From Earliella scabrosa (lineage: Eukaryota > Basidiomycota > Agaricomycetes > Polyporales > Polyporaceae): 64,000 nt of DNA. The DNA is taken from contig JABYQQ010000028.1 of the NCBI GenBank assembly GCA_022605405.1, positions 62,001 to 126,000 on the forward strand, written 5' to 3'. A program made the translations under genes and the position numbers. The notes beneath the pieces were generated by a model, which saw only the letters and a program-made list of their open reading frames with translations, did no database searches and was not told the DNA's origin. Below are positions 10,590 through 22,247 of this stretch, piece by piece. Positions within the stretch are counted from its first letter, which is position 1, and every line of letters begins with the position of its first letter.

Positions 10590-11905
10590 GTGTTGTCACA
10601 GCCAGTCTTGGCCAAGGATGAGGTCATACCAGATCCCGCTCAAGTTGTCAAGGACGTAAGCAATGACCGGCCAGACAACGCCCCCAATCTTGATGTCGAA
10701 GTGGGCAATGGAGGACGTGGATGTTGTCCCTGTGCCAGAGACAGCGCGCGGCATGATGGGTAACTCCAGGATGCCAAGGGACTTGATGATGAAGGGCCGC
10801 ACATAACAGCAGGCTGCATGGGTATCAACGATGGCAGAGGTGCAACAGAGCTTGCCTCAGTACTTGTGGATGAGCGAGGGCACCTGAACATAGTAGACGA
10901 GCAGCCATTGCGTTGTACCACTGGCATCCTCGAGGTTGAGGATGTTCATGTTGTCGCCGCCATCAAAAACAGCAGGGTTCTCGTTGTCCTTGGGATTGGT
11001 GAGGTAGCCACTGTTGGTGCTGAGGTCCTCATCCTCATTTGTTGTGACAGTGACCAGAGAGGGCATGGAGTCATTGTCCGTCTTGAGGACATGAAGATCC
11101 TGTGTGCAAGGTTTGCATGGTGCATGACAGTTGCATGAGTAGTCACCGGTTCAGTTGCAGTTATAGCAACGTATCTGAGAGGCCGGATGGCTGTTCTGAC
11201 CACTCGTTGGTGAGCTTGTCTCCAGAGCGTTGAGGTCCATGGCTGGTTATCGTTGGCAGAGGTCGACGTCGATGGGAGAGGAGCTGTAACTGGAGTGGTA
11301 GAAGCAGAGGGAAGGGAGGACGGTGAGTGTGTCTGTCGGGACTTCTGCTTCTTATGCTGACCTGAGACGCTAGCTCTGATGTTAACACAGTACAGGGTCG
11401 AGAGCCAATGCAGTTCGCATGCCACAAAATACATCTCTTCGATGTTGGTCAGCTTCTCACGTCGAATCTCCCATGCATGTTCAGCAGGGAGGTGAGTGAG
11501 GAAATTTGCGAGCCGGTCGCCAAAGGTCATGTCACCGTTGGGGATCTGTATCTCGATGTCTCTGAAAACGGCCACATAATGGACGAGGTTTCCCTTGTAC
11601 GGGAGAGCACGAAGCTCGTTGCGGAGGGTCTCAACTCAAAGCGGAGAGTTGAACTTTGTCTTGAGTTTGGTGTGAAGTTCGGCCCAGGCGAGGGGGCACA
11701 TGAGCTTTTTCTTGAGGGCCACATACCAACACATCCCATCTCCTCTGAAGAGCAAAGACACCTGGAGGGGCCAGTCGGACGTTGGGATGTGAAGACCGTG
11801 TAAGTAGTCTTTGGTGAGGAGCCAAGCACTGACATCTTCGGACTCCTTGCCGTGGAAGTGCAGAGGCTCGACTTTGAGAGTGTTCAGTCTGGCAGTGGTG
11901 GTGGT
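10590..11905 (-). pseudogene. gypsy gag (C-terminal half), zinc knuckle remnant and protease
   Basis: On the minus strand, LNTLKVEPLHFHGKESEDVS begins immediately left of the 11.9-13.6 kb insertion and continues as a gag capsid region with frameshifts (about 11,850-11,400). A Cys/His-rich stretch at about 11,150-11,090 is a decayed zinc knuckle. The protease region ends with FDIKIGGVVWPVIAYVLD and YDLILGQDWL (about 10,720-10,596), the conserved flap and ILGxDWL of retropepsins; the catalytic DSGA is degraded. Multiple stops. Confidence 0.7.
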
Positions 11906-13623
11906 GCTTCAGGAAACAGCCACCCAGCTCTGATTGGCGCTGAGACACTCCAGACACTCTCAGAGCACCCCAGAGATGCCAGAGCGCCAGAGCTGTCATT
12001 GAGCGCAAGGTCTCGAGGTCACTCAAACCCAGGGACACTCCAGGACTTGCCAGGGCTGCTTTAAAGCTCTCTCCAGAGCTTACAGAGCTGCCATAGATCT
12101 GGCCTTTTTGCGCCATTTGCTCAGAAATCACACACATATAGAGACCCAGAGAGACTGTATAAAAGATATATTCCGCACTATACTACTATACAAAGATACA
12201 CTAGACGTCAATACTACCGTACCTTACCCTGCCATCATGCTAGTGTAAACAGTAATCAGCCTACACCAGGAGCAGAGTGATAGCAGAGACGTACCAGAGG
12301 TGCAGAGGTGTGTGAACATAGACTCAGAGATGGAATAAGGAACTAGAAGAGATGCATCATGCAGGTATAGGGTGACACACAAAACAGAGCACTCACCAGA
12401 CTACAGCCATGCAGGCACAGGGATACATAGATCCAGTGTGTATATATAGCTACAAGGGAGTGTGGTCAATAAGAGTACTGAAGAGAGATGGAGATTTACA
12501 CACCTGAGGTCCCCAATGCCAGCAAAACATATGTATCTCATCCCCTACATAGCTGTATGTAAGAGAAAGTCTACTTAGTAACCAATAATCAGCAGCACAT
12601 ACCAGTCTTATAATGTCCAGATCTTCTGCAGACAAGAGAGAAGTAGAGGGAAAAGAGAAAGAGACAGAGAGAAGGGGGCAAGAAGACGACACAGACCAGG
12701 TTGCCACAATACAAACACAAGTCAACAGTGGTGATGTGGCAGCCTGGCAGCGTCAATCTGGGCCAAGGGTTGAGTTATTTGTTATTGTTGATACTGTGGC
12801 TGATGCACAGCAAAAATGCAAAATAAAAAGAAGACAGGGCACTCTATACTGACTATTAGAACTGATACTAATGCCTGGATCTATCAGATAGAATACTTCT
12901 AGGGCACTATTTTGTACTTCCCAATTAGGAGACTGGCTCAGTGCATGCCAGGATTCTAATACGGAACTACATGCTAGGCCCCAGCATCAGAATAAAACCT
13001 GCCAGTCCCAGAATTGAACCCAGGACCTTCCACATTTTTAATTCTGTAACAGCAGAGATTACCCCTACACCACAGAGCTGTATTTACATGAGGGTTGTAA
13101 GACAATATGTTAAGTTCTTTCTGTCCCATACTTAGGCTCTGATGTGGCACAAGGCTGCTGCTGGCTGGTGTTTACTAGTGCTACTACAACTTAGCTCTCT
13201 GGTGAATCTCTTTCAGATATGTATCTCCTACAGTCATTCAGCTGTATATACATTGTCTATAGTGTTTATCAATCAAACCATGTCATTGCCAGCTCTATTC
13301 TGCTTGTACAACTGTGGTAGCTCTCACAACTCTGACCACTCTGGCAACTCTGGACTATATAGGCGCTTTTTGGGCGCTTTTTTGCGTTTTAACTCCCACC
13401 ATGCTTTCAGACTTCCGCAACCATATCCATAAGGATTATGGTGATGATTCATGTGATTATAGATAGATTGACATGCCTACAGTAAGGGAACATTATCAAT
13501 TTAAGTATTGGACAGCATACACATCTCTGAGTGGCTTTGGGACACTCTCAGACAGTCCAGGACACTCTGGGAATGTGGCTGTACTCCCAGAGTGGCTCAG
13601 AGCTAGAGGCCTTTTTCTGATAC
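11906..13623. mobile_element. non-coding insertion (about 1.72 kb) inside gypsy gag
   Basis: Interrupts gag between the VTMTT and TTARLNTLKV stretches (minus strand). The ends form an imperfect inverted repeat (GCTTCAGGAAACAG on the left; GTATCAGAAAAAGG read inward from the right), and GGTGGT lies on both sides as a probable target duplication, its exact length obscured by the GGT repeat. Subterminal regions at both ends are rich in GACACTC/CCAGAGTG-type repeats (about 11,940-12,060 and 13,520-13,600). Holds a tRNA-like segment at about 13,002-13,080. No convincing ORF. Superfamily unknown; boundaries good to a few bases. Confidence 0.65.
13002..13080 (-). other. tRNA-like sequence, probable SINE head or tRNA pseudogene
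   Basis: On the minus strand there is a pol III A-box-like GTGGTGTAGGGG (13,062-13,073) and a B-box-like GGTTCAATTC (13,011-13,020), spaced as in a tRNA gene. Between them lies a possible but poor anticodon arm. The acceptor stem does not close well and I cannot assign an anticodon. A tRNA-derived SINE that extends leftward toward about 12,830 is the likeliest reading. Confidence 0.5.
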
Positions 13624-14007
13624 GGTGGTCATTGTGACCGCAGGTTGATGGACTTGAACCTGTGGCTGTACAACAAAGTTGGCCTGCAAGAAGGCTTGCT
13701 TGAGAGAGTTGCGAAGGTCGTTGGCAGTGAGGGATGGCTGTGCGGGAGGTTGCTGCACGTTGAGGTGGTTGTCAATGTGGTGAAAGATGGCTTCAAGGGG
13801 GCGGTAGATTTCTTTGGGGAGAGCTGCAGCGAGTGCTGCAAGGGAGTTCTGCCCATCAGCAGTCTCCATCAGTTCGGCACACTGGGTACGAGAGGGTGTA
13901 GTGCTATGGACGGTGTACCACGGATGTAGTGCTATGGACGGTGTACCACGGATGTAAGTTGTCATGTAGAGAGTAAAGCAAGTTTCGAGTAAGCTCGAAG
14001 AGGTCAA
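13624..14007 (-). pseudogene. gypsy gag N-terminal region
   Basis: A minus-strand open frame reads with helical gag-like content (NSLAALAAALPKEIYRPLEA, DLRNSLKQAFLQANF) and a Gln/Pro/Val-rich linker, ending at VTMTT where the 1.72-kb insertion starts. The same frame resumes at about 11,905. This places the start of the element near 14.0 kb. No ATG can be assigned with confidence. Confidence 0.6.
13897..13952. repeat. two tandem copies of a 28-bp unit
   Basis: Unit starting TGTAGTGCTATGGACGG is present twice without mismatch (13,897-13,924 and 13,925-13,952), within the 5' end of the gypsy gag region. Confidence 0.9.
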
Positions 14008-14548
14008 GCAATGAGATCAACCAGTGCCTCACACTTGATCAAGTGTGAATACGCCTGATCTTATCGAAGTTCAGGGCCGGTGAACGTGACAACGCGTAGG
14101 CAGACATCTGGGTTCCATTCAATGAGAACTTGGGCCCTATATACAGGAGGGACACGTATAACTCATATAGTTAAGCATATGCGGTGACTTCGTTTGCATC
14201 TGTTTGGCCTTGGGCCACCTTCGAACTCAACCTGGAGCCTGCAGCCACTGCCACCGGTCAATGCGACCTTCAAACTCAACCTGGGTCCAGGCCACTGCCA
14301 GTGAGTGTCGTCATGATCAGTCACGGCGTAAGCTTTGGGCCACGAGCTACTGGCGTGACGGCACTGCAGGTACAGACTCCTGTTCACTGTCCTCTCGAGC
14401 CTCAGGCTCCACGGTGTTCAACCGAATCATATCACCGTTCATTTCCAGTGAACACTGAAGTGACGAAGGGGGCAGACTCGGTCTGTGGGCCACCCATCCA
14501 CCCGTCTTTCTGTCCGCCTATTTGCCTGTCCGCCTATCCGTCTATTAC

Positions 14549-14763
14549 GATTGATGAGAGAATCGAAGAAATCGTCCTTTAAGGGCGACGTTCTCCGCGA
14601 AAATGCGTGACGGAAAGTTGTCCCTGTGGGAATAACTTTTGAACTCCGATTATCTTTTGTAAACGCTTACATAACACACGGTAACAAAGTTACTTATCCC
14701 TTCAACCCTGATCTAGGGTTGGCGTGAGCCGCGCGGGAAAGCCATAGGCGCTCACACCGCCAC
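14549..14763 (+). repeat. R1-like repeat, 5' part only
   Basis: Starts GATTGATGAG, then GAAGAAATCGTCCTTTAA, a GACGTTCTCCGC block, GTGGGAA, an ACTCCGATTA block, CTAGGGTTGG and GGCGCTCACACCGCCACC. The same blocks occur in the same order in the complete R1 copies at 43,003 and 63,014. The right half of R1 is missing. Confidence 0.65.
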
Positions 14764-15437
14764 CTCTCTCCTCAGCGCTCATCCCCCTCCAACTGACCCT
14801 AGGCCTCCCAGGTTCGTAACTAGGCATTGACCTCCATGTCGTTCAACGATATGGAGCGTCCGTCCAAGCCCACTCTCACTGCTGCCTTCCCAAACTCACG
14901 GGAAACCTCCTCAACATAAGCCCTACTACGCGCCATCACAAGTGTCGGGCTCTCAAGGAGAGGGAGGATCGGGATACCAAGTCTTCGGTGAGCATCCATC
15001 TCACCGCATATCTATATCCATTCAGAGCGCACGTAGAGATGCTCAAGAGCTCTATCAAGACCTTTACCTCTCCTTTCCTTGTTACATACTTCTTTCTGTA
15101 CCTCGCATACCTCTCAGTCCCCGCGTCAAGCTGACATTCCTATCGATTGCTCCTCGTATCGCGTCCCATTGCCTGCCACACTACGCATGAATCAGAATTC
15201 GCATCTCCTCCCTACAATGCACGCTTGTTACACTTCCTACTAGACCAGTATCACAGTAATTTGTTGCTAGTTCCTACAAGAACGATGTTTGTTACGCGCT
15301 GTGGATTAGACCGTCTCTCCAACACTTGTACCAAGCGATCGGGAGATTGATGCCGTATGTGGTTTGTCGATGTGGCCCGTTTCCTCCCTCCCGGTAGAAG
15401 ATACGTCCTGTCCTCCACACCCACGTCAACGTCCAAC

Positions 15438-16407
15438 ATGAAGGAAGAGGATGACGACTGTCTCCCTCTTGCACTGGATGAACACCCGCGCCCGTCTATG
15501 ATGACCGCAAAGCTTGATTTGAGTGCGCAAGAAGCATCCGTTCCTCTGCCGCCAGCCACGCAGGACATGTCTCTTTCTACTCCATACGTACGACGTGTAT
15601 GTTCATAGCTATGTACCTCCTCTGACTCCCCGCTACAGACAAACATCACCGAGGGTCCAAGTCCTCATCCTCTCCCTGAACACTTCTCATCGGACTGGGC
15701 ACAAATCAATCTCCAGCTTCCCCGTGACCTCTCCACTGCCTCTCTACGTGCCGATTACGTTGAAGTACTGCAGAAGATTCGATCTGTTGAATGCACTCGC
15801 TGTCGCGAAGATCGGGGCGAGCGTCAGCACTCCTTATGCGGTCAAGTCCTCAACGGCGCACGCACCTGGAAGTGCAAACATTGTGTCGAACGACATCTCA
15901 GTAATTGCAACTGGATGCTCAGTTCGTACTTACGATGTAGGCTTCCTCCTCCTTACTGACTGCTTCATGTGCACAGAATGTGTTCAGTACGGACTAGGGT
16001 CACGACCTCCCGTTCAACATCGACGTGGAGCCCAACCTTCGCCTACTCCCAGCGCCCAAGCCAACCAGAGCACGACCTTGCAAATTTCCTCTCATGGCAC
16101 CCCTCATTCTTCCGGCAGCTCTTCCCTCTCTCTGACTTCCGGCCCACGCACTCGAGGATCCGTACGCGAATCTCTCAACGCGTCTCCGGAGCAGATTATT
16201 TCAGGAGGTCCATCCAATCCTATTCCCTCACCATCGCATGCTCTCCCCTCGACAGCTCCAAACACCGCGCCCGACGCCGTTATGTCACTTCAAGCTCTAG
16301 CGTTGAAGGTCGAGCAGAACGATCGCATCATCGCTGCTCTCAAGCAGGAGATTGAACAATTGAAGCACGCAATCGGTCGCAGCAACGGAGAGGAGGCGAC
16401 CTCCTAA
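15438..16407 (+). CDS. uncharacterised protein with Cys-rich (zinc-binding-like) motif and C-terminal coiled coil
   Basis: ATG at 15,438 opens an acidic exon (MKEEDDDCLPLALDEHPRPS) ending with a GTGTATG donor at about 15,597. The next exon (from about 15,643) encodes LPRDLSTASLRADYVEVLQK, then CTRC, eight residues of charged spacer, further Cys, and CKHCVERHLSNC (about 15,790-15,910). This paired CxxC pattern resembles small zinc-binding modules of Agaricomycete hypothetical proteins. An intron of about 60 nt ends in ACAG at about 15,975. The last exon is Ser/Pro-rich and ends in a heptad-like coiled coil (LALKVEQNDRIIAALKQEIE) before TAA at 16,405-16,407. Convergent with the gene at 16,636. 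A role in nucleic-acid binding is a guess. An upstream ATG at 14,837 is possible but not followed by a long frame. Confidence 0.6.
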
Positions 16408-16635
16408 CGATCGGCGGGGAGACGCGTTCATTTACCTACACACTGTGATCTTTGGCCCGCTTTATATATACAAGTATCAGTTCCGTATCCGTATCCTTAT
16501 GCCAGTCTCAGACTGCGCATGCTCGAACAGGTGTGATTTGTACTCGCGGAGTCTTCTCTACTCCTCGTTACGTCCAGTGTCAGCTCAACTAACATTGCGA
16601 TCGAATGTCCACAATTAGCTACAACCGCGCATCTC

Positions 16636-18090
16636 CTACTTGATCAGATATTGCTCGACTATCGCGACGCTCTTCTCGTTCATCCTTTCCACCAGACGGG
16701 CGCACGGTCGATACTGTCCCAGCGCGGACTTCCACTCCCGCACATTCAATGGCGCCGCCCTCCCATTTTGGATATCTCTCAAGCGAGTCTTGAACCACTC
16801 CTCATTCCAAGGAGTCCACATGCCGGTGAACATGCCTGATCTTCGCCAAATGTTGGGCTTTGGCCACCACGAGCGATCTTCCTGCTGATTGATCTGAGCT
16901 ATAACGGAGTTAGTTCCTGCGCTCGTCATTGCTCGACGAAGGTACCACTTACTGTACACTTTGTTCACCCCACATATGATATTCATCTCCGCCTCTGTCA
17001 GCGCATCGTCAACGTACGCGCAATCAGCGTCATCGCGAAGGACTTCTGCGTGGTACCCGTCCTCGTCCGATGGTCCTAGGTCGACATGAGAGCGGAGCAG
17101 CTCGATGAGGCCTGCGTACTGCTCTGCAAATTCCATGACTAGTCGCCAGACGATACCGCCACATAGTAATGCAGCGCGCAGATGGGGTCCTCCTGCGAGG
17201 AGATCAAGCATGCGCCGTTGGTACTCGCGGTAGTCCATGACCGTATGCTTGTGACGGTCGCTGCGGTACATGTATTGCTGAGAGGCATGTACTGACGGAG
17301 ATTGTGGGATAGGGCCAGCGCCAGGGCGCAGCTTGATTGCACTGACGGTACGACAAGGGATGCCCGTCATGGTCAGGTCGACAATCGCAGTGACAGCGTC
17401 CTTGATACCTCCGAACCTGCGCAGCAAGTACAACAACCCTCCCAGCAGCACTGCCAACGTCCAGTCTTGGTCTGTGGGATCGTTCGCGTATTTCACCAGG
17501 TACAGACAGGACCCGCTTCGATCGAGATGCTTCTGAGCACCTCTGGCTGGTCGAGGAAGAAATACGGCAAGCGTTCATCCAGGTCCCAGCAGTCTTGAAA
17601 GGCCGACTCCGAGGCGTTCTCAGTTGTCATTGCCCACGCCCATCCCAGGTATACTTTCCTCTCATCTTCATGAATGCGCATAGGACATTGGGCAGTGAGA
17701 CCGAAAAGGGGTAAGAAGTCTCCTGGACGGTATCTCGTGTAGTTGACATCAGGGAAGGTTCAGGTGGCTGCATGGAGTCCATATCGTTCGAGTAGATAAC
17801 GGTCGCATAGGTACTTGTCTGGGAAGTAGATGCTGCCGCTTGCTTGCTCTACTTCCTGCGAGTAGAGCCATTCGGTCTCCGCTTGGAACAATGATGCGTG
17901 GTTGTGGTAGTGCGGTAGAGGAGAAGCGGGCTCCGCCCGCGCTGGCTCCTGCCAAGAGGTCTCCTCTGACGTGCCGCTATCGAGCCATAGATCCCACTCG
18001 TCGAAACAGGCGTTGTAGTATCGATTGTGTGGTTGCACAAGCCTCCACAGCACTCCTACTGCTGTGTATATCACAGGTGCACGTTGTTAT
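16636..18090 (-). CDS. conserved hypothetical protein of Agaricomycete type
   Basis: The main exon (17,496-16,636) encodes 280-odd residues without known domain: QDWTLAVLLGGLLYLLRRFG, an Arg/Tyr-rich centre (MYRSDRHKHTVMDYREYQRR), a helical segment, and a C-terminal GMWTPWNEEWFKTRLRDIQN block. Upstream, about 18,074-17,500, further coding follows (YLGWAWAMTTENASESAF, LPYFFLDQPEVLRSISI, and an acidic/aromatic N-terminal part with WDLWLDSG). The link between the upstream part and the main exon near 17,497 needs either a short intron or a frameshift; I cannot decide. I have a general memory of such proteins recurring in mushroom transposon islands, but no function is known to me. Confidence 0.55.
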
Positions 18091-18536
18091 ACGACATGGA
18101 GTGTTCGAAGACATGCGTTTGAGCAGGCGGCGGTGTGAACTGGAGCATTGACACAGGCCATGTGATTGTCCCGGAGTAGGCAGTCACGCTAAGTAAACCC
18201 GGTCTTCCGACCGCCATGTCTTCGCCATGCATGTGCGGGTTGGGTATGGATACACGGCAGAAGGCTGGATCACAAATGACGTCCAGCGCATGTCAAGGAG
18301 CGCAGGACGTCAGTATCTAGTTGTCTTGTGATGGTGTCATGAGTACGTTGCAACTGCACGATGCAGCACAGGACCGTTTTGCTGATCCAGACCCCCTGCG
18401 GACAGGAACCGGTCAATCATCGCCAAGGCGGGTCTTCGGCAGATTTAATGCGTCTCTGAGCTTCGCGTCGTCCCAACAAAGTTATTTCAACCCCCCGCAC
18501 ATCACGCAGTCGAGCATATCCTCTCATAGCAGCGCC

Positions 18537-19769
18537 ATGACTGGAGAGCCCTCCCAACCCTCTGGGGAGGCTGCTGAGGACCGTACTGGTCACGATGAGG
18601 ACGCCCACAAGAACTCATTGTCTCAACCTGCTACGAGCTCAGAACGCGTTCTTACGTGCGATTGTTATGCATATCCTGACCCTCACAACACTGATTTTCC
18701 CCCAGTTTTCCGAGCATGACGCTCCCAAACGATGTTCCGAAAAGCCCAGCAACATCTGGTAACTACACGCTCAGCAGATCATGTCGTCATCAGCTGAACA
18801 CCCAAAGCCGATATCCTAGGTCTCCGCTTCACCCGACACGTAGACGTCGACGACAATGATAGCGAGGTCTACGCTCGATACTTCAAAAGGCAGATGTCCG
18901 AGACCGGAGTCCAAGGCGAGAAGGAGTCCGATGTCTCTGATGCGAGCGACCTGAAGGACTCCTTCTTTGTTGGAGAGCACGGTTCGCACGCGTTCGATAA
19001 GGGTCTCGACAGCGACGGAATCTCTTCGGCTCATCAGGTATTCGTCACGGAGATTGAGCCCGTTGACTGAATTTTGGTCGCCCCGTGCTCACACCGCTTC
19101 TCGAGATCATCAGTAGAACTCCGAAACACTTATTGGCCCTTATTTGGCCAATAAGGGCCAATAAGCGTGTAAGCACCATAAGTGCCCGTGGCAGTGCCAC
19201 CGGGCGGCTTCGCCTTCGTGAGCCGCGGATTGCTCATAACTTCGCTCAGACATGTCCGTTCCCCACGAAAGTTTACACGCCGATTGAGACTGCTTTGCTC
19301 TATAGCTGTGCGAAGTTCCATGCAAAACGGATGAGATTGGCATGTGCTATGCGCGATTCTCTGCGAGCCCGAATAAGCAGCATAAGCGCCATAAGGGCCG
19401 TAAGCGTTTCGGACTTCTACTGATGATCCTGCCGTTCGCATCCATGATTAGTAGCTCTCGCTGTGTGAAGTTCTCCATACACCCCATGTAAATCCTATTC
19501 TGCAGCCTAATCCATGGCCATGGACACGTTTGGCAGCCAGATTTCCGGTCGGTACTTTGTTAAACGCAGCATTCGTTACCTTGTAAGTATAACGGAGAGT
19601 CTATCCGCCGTCCAGCTCAGTGCCTTCCGAGACCTCCATGTCGTTATACGGCGTGGAGGTCACTATTTCCTTTTCAACAACATGCGAGGCCAAGGAGAAG
19701 ACCGCCAAAGGCCTGAAGACTGCAAGCAAACGGCACGCGATTGGACTGCTGAAGAAGTCGTCGGACTAG
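18537..19769 (+). CDS. small acidic hypothetical protein, intron-rich, tentative
   Basis: ATG at 18,537 begins a Glu/Asp/Ser-rich exon (MTGEPSQPSGEAAEDRTGHD). Plausible GT-AG introns lead to FSEHDAPKRCSEKPSN, then ILGLRFTRHVDVDDNDSEVY and a Ser/Asp-rich stretch to about 19,040, where a GTATTC donor follows ISSAHQ. A 318-bp MITE (19,108-19,425) would fall in the next intron. A last exon may be about 19,620-19,769 (Lys/Ala-rich, ending KRHAIGLLKKSSD). No domain recognised. The model is assembled by eye and could be wrong; some exons might instead belong upstream of the TET/JBP-like gene. Confidence 0.35.
19108..19425. mobile_element. CATCAG-terminus MITE (318 bp)
   Basis: Termini CATCAGTAGAACTCCGAAAC (left) and, complemented, CATCAGTAGAAGTCCGAAAC (right), continuing as similar inverted repeats to about 40 bp (CTTATTGGCCCTTAT type). 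Flanked by AT on both sides (19,106-19,107 and 19,426-19,427). The first 10 bases match the ends of the 7.4-kb Plavaka transposon at 22,248-29,667, so this is probably a non-autonomous relative. The interior has stacked palindromes of GGCCCTTATT and GGCCAATAAG. Confidence 0.8.
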
Positions 19770-19842
19770 ACTTAGGAGGCGCATGAGTGCACGTACGTTG
19801 AAGTCTTGTCATTAGCTCAAGTGTATTTCCAGGGGAAGGAAT

Positions 19843-19889
19843 ACTATGTAAATGATTCCGCCAACGCTGGGCGGAATCATTTACATAGT
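19843..19889. repeat. perfect hairpin, 20-bp arms, 7-nt loop
   Basis: ACTATGTAAATGATTCCGCC at 19,843-19,862 and its exact complement at 19,870-19,889, loop AACGCTG. Not followed by a T-run typical of a bacterial terminator, which would not be relevant here. Function unknown. Confidence 0.9.
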
Positions 19890-20207
19890 TGTACCTGCCA
19901 GCTCCCCCAACAGACGACGTACAAAGCCACCCAGTAGAGCTGGAGTTCAACGATACTAATCGCCCGGTCTGACTCGGCTGTAATAAGCAAGCTCGTGCAG
20001 CTGCCTCCCGCTCGCCCCGACCATCCGTATCCAGAAAGAACCGCCTCAGCTGGTTCACTCTAGAGATACCAGCTCGCCGGGCAAGCCCTGTCAGCATTGG
20101 AGCAAGACGAGGTCCGGCCAGAGTAGCTCCTGCAAAGGCGTGAGTCTTGGCATTCAGGCCCCGATAATGCATCTGTGATGCCCAGTCCGCCCTCGGCCGA
20201 CATGTCG

Positions 20208-20248
20208 AAGTTTCGCCAGCCTTGCTTCGAGCAAGGCTGGCGAAACTT
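20208..20248. repeat. perfect hairpin, 19-bp arms, 3-nt loop
   Basis: AAGTTTCGCCAGCCTTGCT at 20,208-20,226 and its exact complement at 20,230-20,248 with loop TCG. Lies 0.6 kb upstream of the TET/JBP-like start codon. Function unknown. Confidence 0.9.
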
Positions 20249-20861
20249 GGGCGCCTCGGGTTTGTTCGGCCCCTCCTACGAGTCCCTCTCCCCGACGCTC
20301 CTCCCTTGGTCCATCCGCCATTGCAGGCTTGTTATTCCAGCTCCTCTGCTCTCTCGCTCCCCGCCCTCCGCTGTGCTGGCCAATTCGGTTTCTCCCAGAG
20401 GTGGTTCGTGCACCATCGCTCATCGGCCTTAGATACCACGCCTACGACGCCGCGTCGCAGGTCGCCCCGTTCCCAACGCCAGCATTCCTCGCCGCTCATC
20501 CCGCAAGTGCGGAGAGACCTGTTCCTACGACCGGTGAGTTGATACCTGTCTGGTAGTCCGCATCTGGAGCTTCGTTCAGAGCCCGCCTTTCCCGAGTTTA
20601 TCTTTACCACTGCCAGTCCCCCCCGATCCGTTGGCTGCTCTTTCATTTGCGGCGTTTCTGCTGCTATCCCTTACATCCCTCTTGCCTTGGACGCTTCGCT
20701 AAGGGTGTCTACTAGTTCGCTGCTCGCCCAAATCGCCTTGCTCAGGTGGTAAGTCTATGTGCACAACCCAGTATCCAACTCCCCTTACGTTCTCTCTTCC
20801 CTTCCGCTTCGCCGACTTCGTGTTTGGCTTGCACGCAGAACCCTCTTATCTCTCGTCCGTG

Positions 20862-22247
20862 ATGCTCCCAAGACACAAGCTCGCCGCAAGTGCGAAACGC
20901 GCTTCTGCCGCCCGGACCGCCTCGTCTGCCTTTCGTGCCTCCACCTCCACCGCCCCTTCCGCCTCTGCCGACTCGTCCTCCAACCAAGCGACTCATCCTC
21001 GCACACAATCTCATGCCACAGATACCTCAGACTCGACTTCTCCGAATGCTGGCCAGGGTCGCCCTGGTACGCGTTTCACTTTCTTCTTGGGTCTGTACGC
21101 TCATCGTGAGCGTATGTCAGCTCCGCGTCTACCGAAGGGCGCAGTCCTCGTCAAGATCCCCGGCCGCGACCCTCGTCTTCCCAAACTTTGGCTGGTGAAG
21201 ACCCACGTCAAAGTGAAGGTCAAATGGCAAGTCAAGAGGATCTTCATCTACCTGCAAGATACGTCGCCGAAAGCCATGGAAGAATACTACAAATTTGTCG
21301 CGGCGATGCCCTTTCCGGAGGGCATGCGCGAGGCCATCCGTAAAGCTGGTCAGTATCGCTGCCTCGCACGCATGCCCAGCTCCTTCTCATCGGTCTCGTG
21401 TACACTGTAGGGTTTTTCTTTCTCAAGCCTGGGGACTACGTGTTCTGTCGCGACATCCGCGGTTCGCAGAAGGAAGAAGATGACGTACTACAACTCTGGG
21501 TCCCTGCGGATTGAGTTCCGGCGGTGATTGTGCGCCCCATGTGCTCACTGTCATGTAGCGGTATCATCACGCCCGATCTCAGAGCGCGCATGCGTGAGGC
21601 TCGGAAGGAAGGTCTCGGATTCCGTTGCGATCGTACTCCAAACAAGCCAACCAAGCAGCCCGACGGCTCCTACACCGGTGGAGCGCAGTACAAGCGAGAT
21701 GATCTTGCGATGCATGTCTCCAATGCCCCCCGATGTTATACTCTAGTACAGTCCTATCAAGTTCAACGCAACCTCGCTGGACCTACGGCCTCTGCGAAGG
21801 TCACGATGGGACAACCGGCCAGCCCGCATTTTCTCTCTCGAGAGAAGATCATCAAGGTGCGTTGTATTCTCACATGTTGACATGCCTAAGGCTTATACTA
21901 ATTCCGCTCCGCTGCAGGCGGCGGCTCCGGTAGCGATCACGGCCTTGGAAGCAGCCCCAGAAGAGATCAGTCTTGCACTCAAACGGCAGGCTGAAGCGAC
22001 CAATTTGCCGCGCGTTGGGTATGAGGGCAATTACGCCTTTCCAACCATGCAAGCCAATTTCGCCGCCGCTCAAACGGCGGATGCGCTAGCGCGTGAGTTC
22101 TCTTCCAGCCTCTTCTACTCATCATCCTGATGCTAGTCAGTGGACCGGATGAAGAAGGATTTCGGTAACTTTGGGGGGAAACACGTCGACCACAACGATA
22201 GCCCCGGAGGTTTCACATCCATGATAACTTACGGCGACATCGCTGAT
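20862..22247 (+). pseudogene. TET/JBP-like 2OG-Fe(II) dioxygenase, 5' piece
   Basis: ATG at 20,862 opens an Ala/Ser/Thr-rich basic N-terminus (MLPRHKLAASAKRASAARTA), then KGAVLVKIPGRDPRLPKLWL and VKVKVKWQVKRIFIYLQD. After introns near 21,345-21,410, 21,500-21,560 and 21,857-21,915 come MHVSNAPRCYTLVQSYQVQ, the NYAFPTMQANFAAAQT block and FGNFGGKHVDHNDSPGGFT at about 22,165-22,225. The last carries the HxD iron ligands (His, Val, Asp) in the setting seen in fungal TET/JBP enzymes. The frame then reaches ITYGDIAD and is cut at 22,247 by the Plavaka transposon. The coding continues at 29,670 and again at 38,886. Family knowledge: TET/JBP enzymes oxidise 5-methylcytosine or thymine in DNA; in Agaricomycetes they are expanded and often linked to KDZ transposons. 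Activity of this copy is excluded while split. Confidence 0.75.

Larger units (their letters stand above)
7017..14100 (-). mobile_element. degenerate Ty3/gypsy retrotransposon with nested insertions, 3' part missing
   Basis: On the minus strand the order is gag (about 14,007-11,160), protease (about 10,870-10,590), reverse transcriptase (about 10,060-9,318), RNase H (about 9,300-8,886) and the integrase zinc-binding region (about 7,497-7,047), the Ty3/gypsy order. The integrase core, any chromodomain and the 3' LTR are absent because a palindrome fragment replaces them at about 7,017. Two non-coding elements sit inside it (7,508-8,875 and about 11,906-13,623). Many frameshifts and stops; clearly old. 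The 5' LTR boundary on the right is not certain; the right edge given is approximate. Confidence 0.85.

Noticed and set aside
14828..19655. CTCCATGTCGTT-like sequence at about 14,832, 18,090 (minus) and 19,632
   Set aside because: Short similarity around possible start codons (MSFND, MSYNN, MSLYG); too weak to call a repeat family or regulatory element.
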